Below, in pieces: positions 11,557-23,811 of a stretch of 64,000 nt of DNA (its first letter is position 1; each line of letters begins with the position of its first letter). The DNA comes from Mytilus trossulus. Taxonomy: Eukaryota > Mollusca > Bivalvia > Mytilida > Mytilidae. Under the pieces are notes generated by a model. It was not told where the DNA came from, did not search any database, and was given only the letters and a program-made list of their open reading frames with translations. The position numbers were made by a program, and so were the translations under genes. The stretch lies in the NCBI RefSeq assembly GCF_036588685.1, contig NC_086381.1:54559431-54623430 (forward strand). Reading direction: 5' to 3'.

Positions 11557-11954
11557 TAAAATTATCATAGCAACAAAAATCGTATTATAAAGTCGCTAAC
11601 TTAGAAACATTGCTGTCTTACATTTTCTGATATCGAGATGTTTTTTTTCAACTTTTCTTCGAATTTGGTGTCAGAATAAAGATTAAGGAGTTGCATTACG
11701 ATATTTTATCACATATTTGTTACGAATACGTTGGGTTTTGAATATATTATAACCTTTAAAATTGCCCGGGGCAAAACAGAGTATATTGGTTATTTTGCCC
11801 TGATTCCAAATGACGTGATGTCATTGCGTCCTTATAATGACTTTTAATTGGTTTGTAATATTAAAAAAAAAAAGATTATACCTAGTATGTTCCATTAAAT
11901 TGTTGTAATTAAACTTTTTTCCCTTTTAATGCAAAAATTAAATATGCGATCAAT
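11557..11954. other. Non-coding
   Basis: AT-rich sequence downstream of the LINE. Nothing recognisable. Confidence 0.5.
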
Positions 11955-12095
11955 AGATTATAATTTGTCTTTTCCATGTTGGCCCTGGTATTATCCCTCG
12001 ATCCATATCGACCCTGAGCTAAAGCCTCAAGCCCGATATGGGAGTCTCGGGATGATACCAGGGCCAATACGGAAAAGGACATGTAATAATCTATA
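11955..12095. repeat. Fold-back element, arms about 58 bp
   Basis: The left arm includes GTTGGCCCTGGTATTATCCC and ends CCATATCG. The right arm starts CGATATGG and includes GGGATGATACCAGGGCCAA. Arms extend outward through TTTTCC/GGAAAA to TAGATTAT/ATAATCTA with few mismatches, around a 23-24 base loop. This is a miniature hairpin element or the end of one. Confidence 0.7.
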
Positions 12096-12170
12096 CATAT
12101 CTATTTTAATTCGTTTGTTTCATGCTGCATACAGTTTATTTTTTTATTCCGGACAGGTGTATCGCCAAAA

Positions 12171-12386
12171 GATCTGCCAGGAATTTAATATGTTACTTTC
12201 TTATAATAATCAATAAATAGCATCTGAGATCATATAGTTTATATGATCTCAGATCCTATTTATTGATTATTGTTACTTTCTTATAATAATCAATAAATAG
12301 CATCTGAGATCATATAGTTTATATGATCTCAGATGCTATTTATTGATTATTATAAGAAAGTAACATATTGAAATTCCTGGCAGATA
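12171..12386. repeat. Nested palindrome with an internal 80-bp tandem duplication
   Basis: The outer arms read ATCTGCCAGGAATTT and AAATTCCTGGCAGAT. Inside, a palindromic unit containing CATCTGAGATCATATA-GTTT-ATATGATCTCAGAT appears twice, starting at 12192 and 12272, exactly 80 bp apart. The two copies differ in single positions (GATCCTATT versus GATGCTATT). Either copy can fold alone, or the whole can form one long hairpin. Confidence 0.8.
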
Positions 12387-13142
12387 CCTGGTATTCATTT
12401 TTAACGAAAAATAAACTTCACGACTTTAAACGGAAAGGCTGTTTTTGTACCATTTCATGTTTAATGCTCTAATAACTTTTAAACATGTTTGACCTCCAAA
12501 TATTTTGTATCGAATTTATATATATCGAGTTGGACCCGTATCATATGGCATTGTTTAGTGGAATCGGAACCATCTTAAACGTGTGGTTGAAACTGATTTT
12601 TTTTCTGTTACTGTTGAACTGGAATAATTTTATTTTCTAAATAAAATGATCAAATTTGAATTAACGATTTTTTTCAGTACTGCGCCTGTTCTAAACAAAT
12701 TTGGAAATAAATCAGCAAAAGTAAATCCTATTTAGTATTTTAACCTTTATACTACATGTACATGTAAGCATATACCGAATCAATACACCATACATGCAAT
12801 CCTCTAATTTACTATTACATGTAACAACGTATGGACCATAAACAATTGGGCTTTAAAAGACAAATTCAAGACAATTCCTTATACAGACAGTTTGTAACTG
12901 CGACAATTAAAAGACGTATAAGGTATGTCTATGTATTGTTGATGATTTTTTTTTATAACAGGGGATCATTGTTGTGTTTACAGTAATTTTAATGTTATGC
13001 ATTTCTTGTTTATTAGTGACATTGCTGTGATAGCTTTTTCGTTATTGGTTATATTTATATTACTTCACCTACATCGTAGGTCGATAGCGACATGCCAAAA
13101 CAAAAACAGATAAGACGTATTCTATAACATTGGTAAACCAAT
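12387..13142. other. Non-coding
   Basis: No exon or recognisable repeat core. AT-rich. Confidence 0.45.
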
Positions 13143-13425
13143 AGTCAGGAGCCTGTGATTCAGAGGTTTGAGTTTGTTGCTGTATATCACATTTGTTTTT
13201 CGTTCATTGTTTTATAAGTAAATCAGGTTTTTATTTTCCTACTTTAACATGTGTCATTTCGACGCTTGGATTACATTATTGAAGCTGGCTATGAGGTTTT
13301 GGTTTGTCACCTTATTGAAAACTCTACGGTGATCATTATAGTTGGTAACTTTTATTATATTTGGTCACTGGTGGAGATTTGATTTGTCTCATTGGTAATC
13401 ATACCAGGATATCTCCATATTTTGA
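13143..13425 (-). repeat. Dispersed repeat R1, diverged, opposite strand
   Basis: Starts near GTCAGGAGCCTGTGATTCAG and ends near GTCTCATTGGTAATCATACC, the reverse complement of R1. It lies about 240 bp upstream of the collagen C4-like coding start. Confidence 0.65.
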
Positions 13426-13664
13426 ATTTTTATATAATTTGAATTATTTACGATAAAATATACATTGTACATGTACAAAATGTACCAATGCTGTTGCATC
13501 CAAATCGTCACCAGTCTAATGTTATGGTCCTCCATGCTTCACAAAAAGCATATGAAAAACACAAATAAAATTGAAACAATTTCAATTAATTGTAAAACAG
13601 TTTCTTTTGAAATTTATTTATAAGTTAAATGTGTAAATGTGTGCATTTTATTGTAGAAGCAAAC

Positions 13665-16600
13665 ATGTTCTTGTCATACTTGGCATTTATCACAGCAACA
13701 TTAACAGTGTTTGTCCAGTGTCATGATTGTAAAGATTATGACCTATCAGCCTCTGACCAGTCTTTGGTAGATATGATGAAACATTACCTCCATACCTCTA
13801 GGAAAGAGGAATGCCCTCCTGGAGTAAAGCCATCTACATCAGGTATGCATTATTAAATGTACATAATCGAGCATGCAGTCTCTTGAATTCATTAAACTGC
13901 ATGTCCTGTTTCTTATAAGGCTAAGAAATGTCAGATCTTCTATCAACACCGAATTTTTCATAAAAAAAATAGATCAATTAAATATCATGACTAAATACGA
14001 CACTTGACGATGTTTCTTTTTGAAAGGCCCTTCTTTTACTTTTTAATATTGATCGTTCTTTCTTTGAACCTTTTAACCTCGGTACGGAACATACATGTAA
14101 CTCACATTATAATGCTCTCTATCCACTATTTTTTTTTCAGTGGGCGAAGAAAGGTACTGGATTATTTGGCTTTAAATTGTTGTAGACGACGAACTAACAG
14201 AACTATGCAAAGAAAAATTCTAGATGTAATTGATAATGCATTTTGCAAATCAACACATTAAAATATCACTATTTATTCACACAGGCGTGACATATGTACG
14301 TTGGGGAAAGAAAGAATGCCCGAAAGGAGTTGATATGGTATATACAGGTAAACAAAGACGTATTATATATTTAAAACGGTTTGCTTATCAGAATAGGAAG
14401 ATATGGTATGACAGTCAATGAGAAAACTCTCCATCCAAGTCACAATTTGTAAAAGTAAACAACTATAGGTCAAAGGTCGGTCTTCAACATGGAGCCTTTG
14501 GCTTACACCGTACAGCAGGCTATTATAAAGTGCCCCAAAAATGACTTTTGTTAACCCATTCAAACAGGAAAACAAACATAATCTACATAAAATAAACGTT
14601 AAACACGTATGAACCACATTTAATTAAACAATCGATAACCACTGAACATCTACATGTCTACTTCTTTGTCCTATCATTGACAAATGTAGACTACCCACGA
14701 CATCAATACTAAATATGTTCACTAGCCATCATTCATGCTGTGTGTGAGACCTAAGAAAAAATAACATTTTGTAACACAAACTGTGGGGACAATATGTTAT
14801 TGCGTCACAATGTTCTGCCAGGAGGTTTCAGGTGGAAATCAGGCCAAGATTTCAGCCATAAATATATATCAATAACATTGGAACCAAATAGGTGACCGCA
14901 AAAATCAGGAAAGCTACGATCGGGACCAACCGTGATCTTAAACAAATATCCCATCAGCTCAGCACTACACTGCTTGTTAGTTAAGATAATAAAAAAAAAC
15001 TCAATTGTAATATGTTGGGAATTTGAAGAAAACACAATAGATATATCTTGCAAGGAAGTAAAAAACTGAATTTGGAACATATTTTTTTTGGATTGTTTTA
15101 AAATGATAGTAATTCTTCATCTGCTTACTAGAGTCTTAAAATATATATCATATCGTCTCATTGAATATAATTGTTTTTTTAGAAGAAACCCCTTTGCATT
15201 AATTTAGAGATCTTAGGTCTTCAACAATAATAGACACATTTCATAGTAGTATGGCGCTTTACGGTAAAATGTACACTTTCATGTATCAATGTTATATACT
15301 GTAATCTATGTCATTCGCCGTATAATGCCAAACAATCATGCTTATGTTTTTTTTAACTGTACCAAAACTTAACTTTTTTAAAACTCAAAAATACCAATCC
15401 TTATCAGAAACGGTAAATTGTTTTCCAGGACAAGTCGGAGGAAATGATTATGCGAACAAAGGAGGAGGTGTCAATAATTTATGCCTACCAAACGATCCAG
15501 AAAATGGCAAACCCTTGTCAGGAGCTGATAACTCCCAGTTATTTGGTACCGAATATGAGACTACGTCCAAATTAAAGCCATCAGGAATGAGAGATATGTA
15601 TCAAATGGAAGTACCATGTGCAGTATGCCATCAAAGAAAGAAATCGGTTCTACTAATGATACCAGGTATCAAATAAGTTTATCATTTATTTAGCAGTTTG
15701 AGAAAAAATACTGTTTTGTCATTAGAATTGTTTTGTATCATATATTATAATGTGAATTTTGATCTACTTTGTGTGTGCTGTGTACATGCATTATATTTTT
15801 TCTGTCCTCCTTTCTATAATTAGATTTGACTCTTTTATTATCAGAAAAAAAATCAGCGTTCAAAGACATATAACATATACTCCTGATATTAAACTTTCAA
15901 ATGCAATAGACAAATCGTATCCTTAATATGACTGAGATAAAAAAAAAAAAAAAAACGATTTTATAACAAATTAAAAACAGGCGGACAACAGCAGCAGTAC
16001 ATAAATGAATAAAAGGCATCACACATGCACATTCCAAAGAAACTTGAAACCAGACTGTTCATAAGTTTGCAACCCTGCTTCTACCATAAATGATTTCGTT
16101 TAAAAAGAAAAAAAAAGAAAAATATCATCAACGGTAAAAGCTATTGAAATTGTAGTTACTTCATACATGTAGATCGGCAAAGAAGACAACACAGTCATAA
16201 AATAACAATAAGTATTTGTCGATGAGTGTTTTCAGCAGCAGAAACTTAATAGACTTCCGTTTCAGAAGACTAAAAGATGGCGAATAAGGTAACCGATGGT
16301 TTATGTAACTGAACAAAATAATTTGACCAAACATACGTTTAAGTTCTATTCATAGAAATGTGTCTAAAATCAGTTGAAGAAATATATAATTGTTACTAAC
16401 TTAAAAGAACAACATTGTTTTCAATCATAGGCAGAAAAACATGCTATAAGGGCTGGACATCAGAATATAGTGGTTATCTTCTATCGGGTCATAAGACTAC
16501 CAGTAGTAAGGACTATGCTTGTGTGGACGAGAATGCCGAACCGCTCGACAATAAATCTAGCAACGAAAATGGGGCTTTATTTTATGCAATTAGTACCAAA

Positions 16601-16669
16601 TGTGGCAGTTTGAGGTGTCCTCCATACAAGGATGCAGTAGAGGTGCAATGCGTTGTTTGTACAAAATAA
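13665..16669 (+). CDS. Short-chain collagen C4-like secreted protein, 4 coding exons, 238 aa
   Basis: Coding exons are 13665-13842, 14285-14347, 15429-15665 and 16431-16669, all with GT/AG borders and all in phase 1, joining to one 238-codon frame. Residues 1-19 are a signal peptide (MFLSYLAFITATLTVFVQC). The conserved domain then runs from GVTYVRWGKKECP, through VYTGQVGG and LCLPNDPENG, to VPCAVC, CYKGWTSEYSGYL, CGSLRCPPY and a terminal CVVCTK. This cysteine-rich module is what databases call 'short-chain collagen C4-like', after a sponge protein. No Gly-X-Y collagen helix is visible here. An acceptor-like TTTATTGTAG just upstream (13647-13656) implies a further 5'UTR exon. A secreted matrix or recognition role is likely; the molecular function is not established. 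Downstream about 130 bases there is an R2 copy. Confidence 0.85.
14398..14660 (+). repeat. Dispersed repeat R1 in intron 2
   Basis: A diverged copy beginning GAAGATATGGTATGACAGTC and continuing through CAACTATAGGTCAAAGGTCG. It lies in the intron between exons 2 and 3 of the collagen C4-like gene. Confidence 0.65.
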
Positions 16670-16818
16670 ATTATTAGAGTAGGAAAAGCTACTATACATG
16701 CATTCATGATTGTTTTTTTATGAAAAAAAAAAGAATTCTGTCTACACATCTCTATTTCACACCTAATTGTTTTGGTGCTGAATTTAACATGTTTACCGAA
16801 TTGAGCATATATACATGT

Positions 16819-17005
16819 ACCCTTCCAGGGAACCTGGGATCGCCCCCAGTTTTTATTGGGTACGTGTTGCTAATGTTTTCGTTTTATATACTGTTTTTAA
16901 AACTGCTGTTTGTCTTTAATACGTGATTTTCTTTTTTGATATTGCGTTGTCAGTTTGTTTTCTACTTGTTAGTTTGAAAGTCCCTTTGTTATCATCGCCA
17001 TTCTC
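16819..17005 (-). repeat. Dispersed repeat R2, opposite strand
   Basis: Runs from CCCTTCCAGGGAACCTGGG, through GGGTACGTGTTGCTAATG and TTGCGTTGTCAGTTTG, to a diverged complement of the GATACCAAAGGGAC head. The plus-strand copies at 29558 and 57172 show the same order reversed. Confidence 0.6.
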
Positions 17006-19002
17006 TTGATACAAAAAGAACAAAACAAATAGTTCCTCTTCATGGCTTTTATTTTTTTACTCGTGTATACTTTATGTACGTTGTTTCGAGTGATTTATCA
17101 TCTCTGGCTCTTTAAAGTGGTGTAAGCTAGGTTTTCACAAGCATGTTCATTTGACTTTTGAAAGTTGAATTTTAAGCATTAAAAATCTCTTAACACTCAA
17201 TCACCTTTTGAAAAAAAACCCACACCAAAGTAATACATTAAGAACTTCATTCGTCCGAAGACCTTACCTGAATTTACGTCCGTTAGGAACGCCCGAAACC
17301 GAATATTTGAAAGCCAAGGATGTTTAAGTACAGGTACAGTTGAAAGGTACATGAAAAAAGGGACTTTATAAAAAATACAAACAATGTATACAAGATAAAA
17401 AAAAATAAAACTTTATCTAATAGGGAGTAAGAAAGAACAGCCCTATACACGGCAAACCACCCTGACTTCTGGTTTCTTTTATGACCATATTTGTCCTATT
17501 AAAAGCGAAATAATCCATGGAAGTCATAGATTTGGCTAACGTTCAGGATAAAATTCGAATATCACGACCCAGGCCATGTGGTAATTTCAAACAAAACTAT
17601 TGCTTCCATGAATTATTTCTTAATAAATGATGCCATCAATCAAAAGTATGCCATCAACAGTCAAAGGCGTATATTAACTTGCTCAGTCGCTCCGTAATAT
17701 ATCGGCTATGAGACGAGAGCAGGCATTATCAGCGACGTTACAAAGTCTGAAGAGAAGTATTTTGCGACGTCCCATTTTTTGAGGAGACGGTATCAAGCTT
17801 GCTTTCATAAAAAATACCAGTAATAGAATGATAAACAAATAATCGTGTTTTCTTCGTATATATATATATATATCCACAAGCTATATAAAGAGTTTAAACC
17901 TTAAGGTCTTTTTTTAAATTCATTTTTAAATCTAAAAACTGACAATTTAATACATGTTAAATTAAGTCATGTCTGAACCGATGTACTATTTACCTAGCTA
18001 TTGATATAACCCTCGCGGACTGATATAGCTGCCCTCTCTCGTAAAAAACGGGTTACATTGTGGCTCGCGGCTGAAATTTATCATATCAATGTGTAGAAAA
18101 ACACGATAATCTATACTTATCTTGAACTTCTACATCGTCTTCTACGTCAAAAACGATGCAACATCAAAGTCTCCACAAATATTTCATTACATCCTAAGAC
18201 GATGTTGATAATTAATATCACACTATGAAAATCAGCGAAACTACAACTAAATTTATGACGTGCAGTTAATGTAGAATAAAAGGTTTTAATGTTGCAATAA
18301 CAAAATTAATCAGTCAATATTAAGAGGTTATCTCGACTATAAGAATACAGATTTAAAAACTAATAATTAAGAGTTTTAACTGATTCTGAAATGTACAGAA
18401 CGAATTTTGATAATTTACCGATTGTTAAGGCTATTAGGTTTAATGTACTATGTAAGAAACGGTACGTAATGTCAGCATTTTTTAATTATTTTTCTTCTTG
18501 ACACATTCCCCATTTTTTTTTTTTTTTTTTTTTGTCTTTAAAGAAAATTTAATGTCCGATTTGACCACGCATAAATTGTGGTTAAAAGATTAGAAGTTAT
18601 GTAAAAGTAATGTTTACCAATTTGAAAGTAATTGCAAATAGTCATACTGACCATATCGAATGCGTTAAGTCAAAGTAAAAATAAACCCAGTTGTTGGCCA
18701 TACTCACCAAACCCTCTCACTATTCATACCGGTTGTGAAACTAGCATTTTTTATCATATCGTGTTGCTTTATCAAAACAAACTCCTTAAAACTGGTTCGT
18801 AAATATAACCAGGGATGGGTTGGTTGTTCAGTAAGGGTCGTTTTATGGTTTGCTGCTTGCACGTTTGTAATGTCGGCGTATTTTTTTATCTCGAGTCTTG
18901 AAACTTCCCGTGTTTTGTTTTTTGATTGTACGAATATTGTGTCTATATCCTTTGCAGACACAAATGTAAATCTAAATCACTGCCAAAAAATGGAGGTTGA
19001 CT
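17006..19002. other. Non-coding; simple repeats
   Basis: Holds a TA run at 17860-17872 and a T tract at 18511-18532. Opposed reading frames at 18704-19004 look moderately protein-like on both strands, but neither has a homologous motif or convincing splice context. Confidence 0.45.
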
Positions 19003-20576
19003 GATACTTTTAACCACAATATATTTTTGAATCATGACCTATGTTATACATGGTAAATCTGCAATTGAGAAATACTTTACTGTGCTATTGGTCTTTACTT
19101 TCAACGAACTACTGATACCCATGTAATTACTAGAAACTAAGTTATGACATGCTAACGAACATGTTAAGTTGTTTGATCTGTCATGTTCAAAGGTGGGCAA
19201 TTAAAACATGCATGTCTTATTGATAAACAAACATACTTTAAATTACAGATAGATTTAATTACTGATGATTTCAACGAAAATGTAGTAAGTTTACTGCAAT
19301 TAAAAAAGCATTAGTGTAAGGACTAAGCACTTCTTGTCTATTCTAACCAACATTTAAGCACTGGAATATTCAAGGACATATGAAGTCTAACATAAAGGTC
19401 AAATTGATTTACGTATATTTTTGAATAGACATGTTTTTCTAAATATTGTTTTCATAAAATATTGTATCATACTTTATTTCAAATTATGTGCATGTTTACT
19501 TTCACTATCTCTACGTAGTAGTCTAGGCATCCCTCGTTTGTTATACGGGTCTATTTCATTGGTCCAGGTATGGATTTTGTTGCGCCAGACGTGCGTGTTG
19601 TCTACACAAATCTCATCAGTTGCGCTCGAATAAAAAAGTTTAAAAAGGAAATAAAGTTCGATGTTAAAGATCATTGAGGACCACAAAATTCCTAAAGTTT
19701 TGCCAAAAACAGCTTAAGTAATTAATTCCTGGGGTAGAATGACTTAATTAGTGTTTTGTTTTTAAATGTAAAGTTTGTAAACAAGATGTTGTTTACAAAA
19801 GACGTTAAAATTAGTCGGGATTCTTAGACTCAAACATTTGTTTTTAAGTACAATGCATTACTCGTATATATGAATTAACCAACAATACTTTTTGTAAATG
19901 AATCATGTAACAAACAGATATCGTGACAAGCCATTGTCACGTCTAAATCTTGTCGCAAAATAAAAAATCGGAGGCTCATATTGAACACGCATTACTAACT
20001 ATAAAACTAAGTTTTATTAATATGCAACGCATTCAACCATATAATTCAGTACAATCATTTCAATTTTGCGTTTAGATATTTTCTCTCTGTGTTTCGAAGA
20101 ATTTCATAAAATACCGTGCCTATGAATAGTTATATAAACCATATGGAAGATTGCTACTAAATAAAGATATTCAGCTTACATTTGGGAAGTTTAATGCTTG
20201 TTTCACTATGCCTTTATTCAATTATACTTGTTCTACGTATGTAATTTTGTTGTTTGTTTCTATTTGTTTCTTTTTAAAGTAAAACGTATCTATAGCAACA
20301 ATCAATAATCGAAAATTTGTGACATTCATTAAAGAACAACTCATAGATATGGTCGTAGTATCGTAAAATTCCTAACCAACTTTAAAAATATTTCCAAAAG
20401 TTTGTTGGATTTTTTAAATCATTTACAAAATGGAGCAGGATATGTGCTCCCCCCTACTGAAGCACCATTTTGTTTCGGGTTGCATGTTGCTCGATTTTCA
20501 GTTTCCTGTGTTTCGATGTGTTTACAATGTAAATATAAATTATAACTGTATTAGTATATGTTTAAATGGTGGTTGG
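19003..20576 (+). repeat. Tandem duplication, unit 1 (about 1.57 kb)
   Basis: Non-coding. It aligns collinearly with 20577-22230: ACTTTACTGTGCTATTGGTC here against ACTTTACTGTGCTGTTGATC there, AAGTCTAACATAAAGGTCAA in both, and CTTGTCGCAAAATA then TTTATTAATATGCAACGCA in both. Unit 1 alone carries an R4 copy (19572-19735). Confidence 0.8.
19572..19735 (+). repeat. Dispersed repeat R4
   Basis: Core TTGCGCCAGACGTGCGTG, then CATCAGTTGCGCTCGAATAA and a GCCAAAAACAGCTTAAGTAA tail. Absent at the matching place in tandem unit 2, so it was probably inserted after the duplication. Confidence 0.6.
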
Positions 20577-22230
20577 GTGATACTTTAAACCACAATATGT
20601 ATTTGCATCATAACCGTCGTTAAACATGGACGTGTTAAATCTGATATTGATAAATACTTTACTGTGCTGTTGATCTTTACTTTCAATGATTTACTGCTAC
20701 CCCTGTTATTGCCAGAAATTAAAACTACTAATATGATAACAAACGTGTAGTTGTTTGATGTTTCATGTTCGACAAGTAGGCAATAGGAACTCTGCCTTAT
20801 TAATGAACAAACATGCTTTAAATTATAGATGGGATTCATGACTGATAACTTCAAGGAAAATGTGGTTAGTTTACTGCAATTAGAATAGCATTAGTTTATA
20901 GATATAGGAATATGTGGTATGAGTGCCAATGAGAGAACTCTGTATCCAAATAACGATTTATAAAAGTAAAACATTATAGGTCAAGGTACGGCCATCAACA
21001 CGAAGCCTTGGCTCACACCGAACATGTTTAAGAACTACGCACTTATTTTCTTGATCTAAATCACCGACATTTAAACAATATCAACACTAGTTTACCAAAG
21101 GACCACTGAAGTCTAACATAAAGGTCAAATTTATTTACGGAAATTTTGGTAATATGATTCCTTATTTTTTCACTTTACTTTATTTCAAATGCAGTGTAAA
21201 TGTACATTTCGGGGCCTTTCATATCTGACTATGCGGTATGGGCGTTGTTCATTGTTGAAGACTGTACGGTGACCGATAGCTGTTAATGTCTGTATCAATT
21301 GGTAGATCTTGGAAGAGTTATCGCATTGACAATCATACCACATCTTCTTTTTTTATATGTTTTACTTTCTATGTACCGACTTTCTTTGTAAAATGTGTGA
21401 GGATATCTACACACATCCCTTGGTGAGTAGTCTTGTTATCCCTCATTTGCTATACGGGTTATCCATTGTTTTGGTTACAAAGGTTTAAAAAAAAACCGTT
21501 AGTTTGGATTCTTATTAAAACATTGGCAGATAAGGGCATGCATTACTCGTAAGAATCAACCGTCGTTACCTTTTTAAAATGAATCTTGACACAAACAGAT
21601 ATCACGACATCCCTTTTTACCTCTGAATCTTGTCGCAAAATATATAAAAAAAGATTAGGAAGCTCAAATTGAACACTCATTACTTATTATGAAACTATAT
21701 TTTATTAATATGCAACGCAATCACCAATATAATTCAATACAATCTCAATTTTGCTGTTTGATATTTTCCCTCTGCTTAGAAGAATGTCATTATATATCTT
21801 GCCTATCAAAAGTTATACAAACCATATGTAAGATTGTTCCTAAATAAAGATATTCAGACTACATTGGAGACGTTTAATGATTGTTTAACATGCTTTTATT
21901 AAATCATACTTGTTTTACGTATGTTAGTTTATTGTTTGTCTCGTTTTATTTGTTTAAAAGTAACGCGTTTTTAGAACCACAATCAATAATCAATAATTTG
22001 TAACATTCACTAAAGAACACATCATAGATAAGGTCGTATTACCGTCAAAATTTAAACCAACTTTTTAGCAAGTTTCCAAAAGAGTTTAGGCATTTTAACA
22101 CATTTAAAAATGGAACAGGATATACTTACTCTTCCGGAGCACTATCTTTCGAGGTTCGTGTTGCTTAGTTTTTTTTATGGCTATTGCGTTGTCATTATAT
22201 TTTTGACTAAATTGTTTCATATCTGATTTC
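20577..22230 (+). repeat. Tandem duplication, unit 2
   Basis: Second copy of the non-coding unit. It carries two R1 insertions not found in unit 1: plus-strand 20905-21024 and minus-strand 21210-21355. Both units end in a partial opposite-strand R2 relic (near 20445-20535 and 22128-22215). Confidence 0.8.
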
Positions 22231-22894
22231 AAATGTATTCCCTGATAGAGTTTTGAATAAGGAGCCAGTGTTTTGATGATGCCATAAGGTGGTTTTTTTA
22301 AACATAACTATGCTAACGTTAACGAGAAAAGACACATGTGTTTTTCAAGCTTATCTGCATCTTACATATTACATACAAATATACCCTCTTTGAAATTTGA
22401 AAACATTTTAAGAACGCAGTAGGAAATCATTTTCCATAATTTATATGTGTTTGTTGTTTAGCCTGTGCCACATATGTCTTCTCCTACAAACTTCTCACCA
22501 GTGATGATTGAATCTAAATAGTCAGAAGATACGGATAACAGGTGTATGACCACCTAATATCAAAATATGTTAAAACATACAAGGGACAGCTGGACTTGTC
22601 AAACTGTGATCCTCTTTAAATGGAAATAATTAGCTAACAAGAAATGTATCGCTCCATTTAGAATTATGAAAAGGCATCATTAAATTCTCTGCATCTGTTG
22701 AATAATATGCTATTAATTTGACGTTATCGTACCATAATTATGATTGAACGAACTGCAGTTTGCATGTGATTGTTTTTAAATGTATTATTATAAAATTCCT
22801 GTGAATTATATGAAATGTGAATTATATGAAACCAGAAACATCCTAGAACTATGAAGGTATTTAACATATATCAACAGTTGTCATATTTGATCGA
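22231..22894. other. Non-coding
   Basis: AT-rich. GAATTATATGAAA occurs twice in direct repeat near 22802-22830. No gene. Confidence 0.45.
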
Positions 22895-23811
22895 ATGGAG
22901 AATTTTATATATATATTTGTTGAGTTTGAAGGATTTATATTTCAACAGACAGTCGGTGCATGTATTCCAATGGGTACTAATTATGCAACCCTACTGGCCG
23001 ATTTGTTTGTGTACTCGTATTAAGCAGAATTCATTCAGAACATTCTAATAGACAAAAAGAAAAAAAAAACACCTTGCGAAATTCTTTGATTTTACTTTCC
23101 GATATATTGATTTTATCATTGAATAACCCATATCTCAGCCAATACTTACATCTCATATATCCCAGTGAACTTGAAGTTAAGGATACTACTGAAACTAGAA
23201 GGACTGCTTTATACTTCGACCTTTTTCTCAATATTGACGCAAATGGACGACTTCACACGAAAATCTATGATAAAAAGTAAAAACACAAAAATACTGAACT
23301 CCGAGGGAAATTCAAAAAGGAAAGTCCCAAATCAAATGGCAAAATCAAAAGTTCAAAAACATCAAACGAATGGATAACAACTGTCATATTCCTGACTTGG
23401 TACAGGCATTTTCTTATGTAGAAAATGGTGGATTGAACCTGGTTTTATAGCTAGGTAAACCTCTCACTTGTATTACAGTCGCATCAAATTCCATCATATT
23501 GTCAAACAGGACGATTTCAACTTCCCAATTATAAATTTCCCATTTTTCAGCAGTAACATACCCTCTTGCCCTTCGTATGGTGTTAACATCTCAATTGATA
23601 CGTTATTCTCGTGCTTGTTCACACTAAACGGACACTCAACGGACTTCATATACAGGAGTGTGCTCCTTACGAAGAAACTGCTCCAACAAAGTAATCAGGA
23701 GGACAGATTAAAATTGACACTCCGAAAATTTCACGGACACCATCACGAATTAGTTGATCCACACGATGTGTCTTTGTCCAAACTAGCTAAGGACATTTTT
23801 ATCACATGTTA
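22895..23811 (+). pseudogene. Degenerate reverse transcriptase fragment, interrupted by a repeat
   Basis: Conceptual pieces in order: FVEFEG and FQQTVGACIPMGTNYATLL, then a stop; a decayed FRYIDxx catalytic site (the expected second Asp codon is replaced and the frame shifts); then LIYPSELEVKDTTET and LHTKIYDK; then, after a 230-bp insertion, DDFNFPIINFPFFSSNIPS, YGVNIS and KFHGHHHELVD. I recognise this order from a common invertebrate retroelement reverse transcriptase. A Penelope-like or similar class is possible, but I would not fix it. It is non-functional. The sequence to about 24500 resembles its usual 3' flank. Confidence 0.65.
23277..23507 (+). repeat. Dispersed repeat inserted inside the reverse transcriptase fragment
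   Basis: It separates TKIYDK from DDFNFP, which are normally adjacent. It contains CTGAACTCCGAGGGAAATTC, TCCTGACTTGGTACAGGCAT and GAACCTGGTTTTATAGCTAG, a familiar mussel repeat. Related tail pieces (CCTGACTTGGTACA) occur at about 32,570-32,660 and, more diverged, at 35,790-35,860. Confidence 0.65.

Noticed and set aside
14131..14261. Possible extra exon of the collagen C4-like gene after TTTTTTTCAG
   Set aside because: Entering in phase 1 it reaches a stop after eleven codons, and the other frame cannot be joined. The four-exon model is complete without it.
18704..19004. Overlapping frames of 85-89 residues on both strands
   Set aside because: No motif, and neither has a convincing start with splice support. 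Likely chance.
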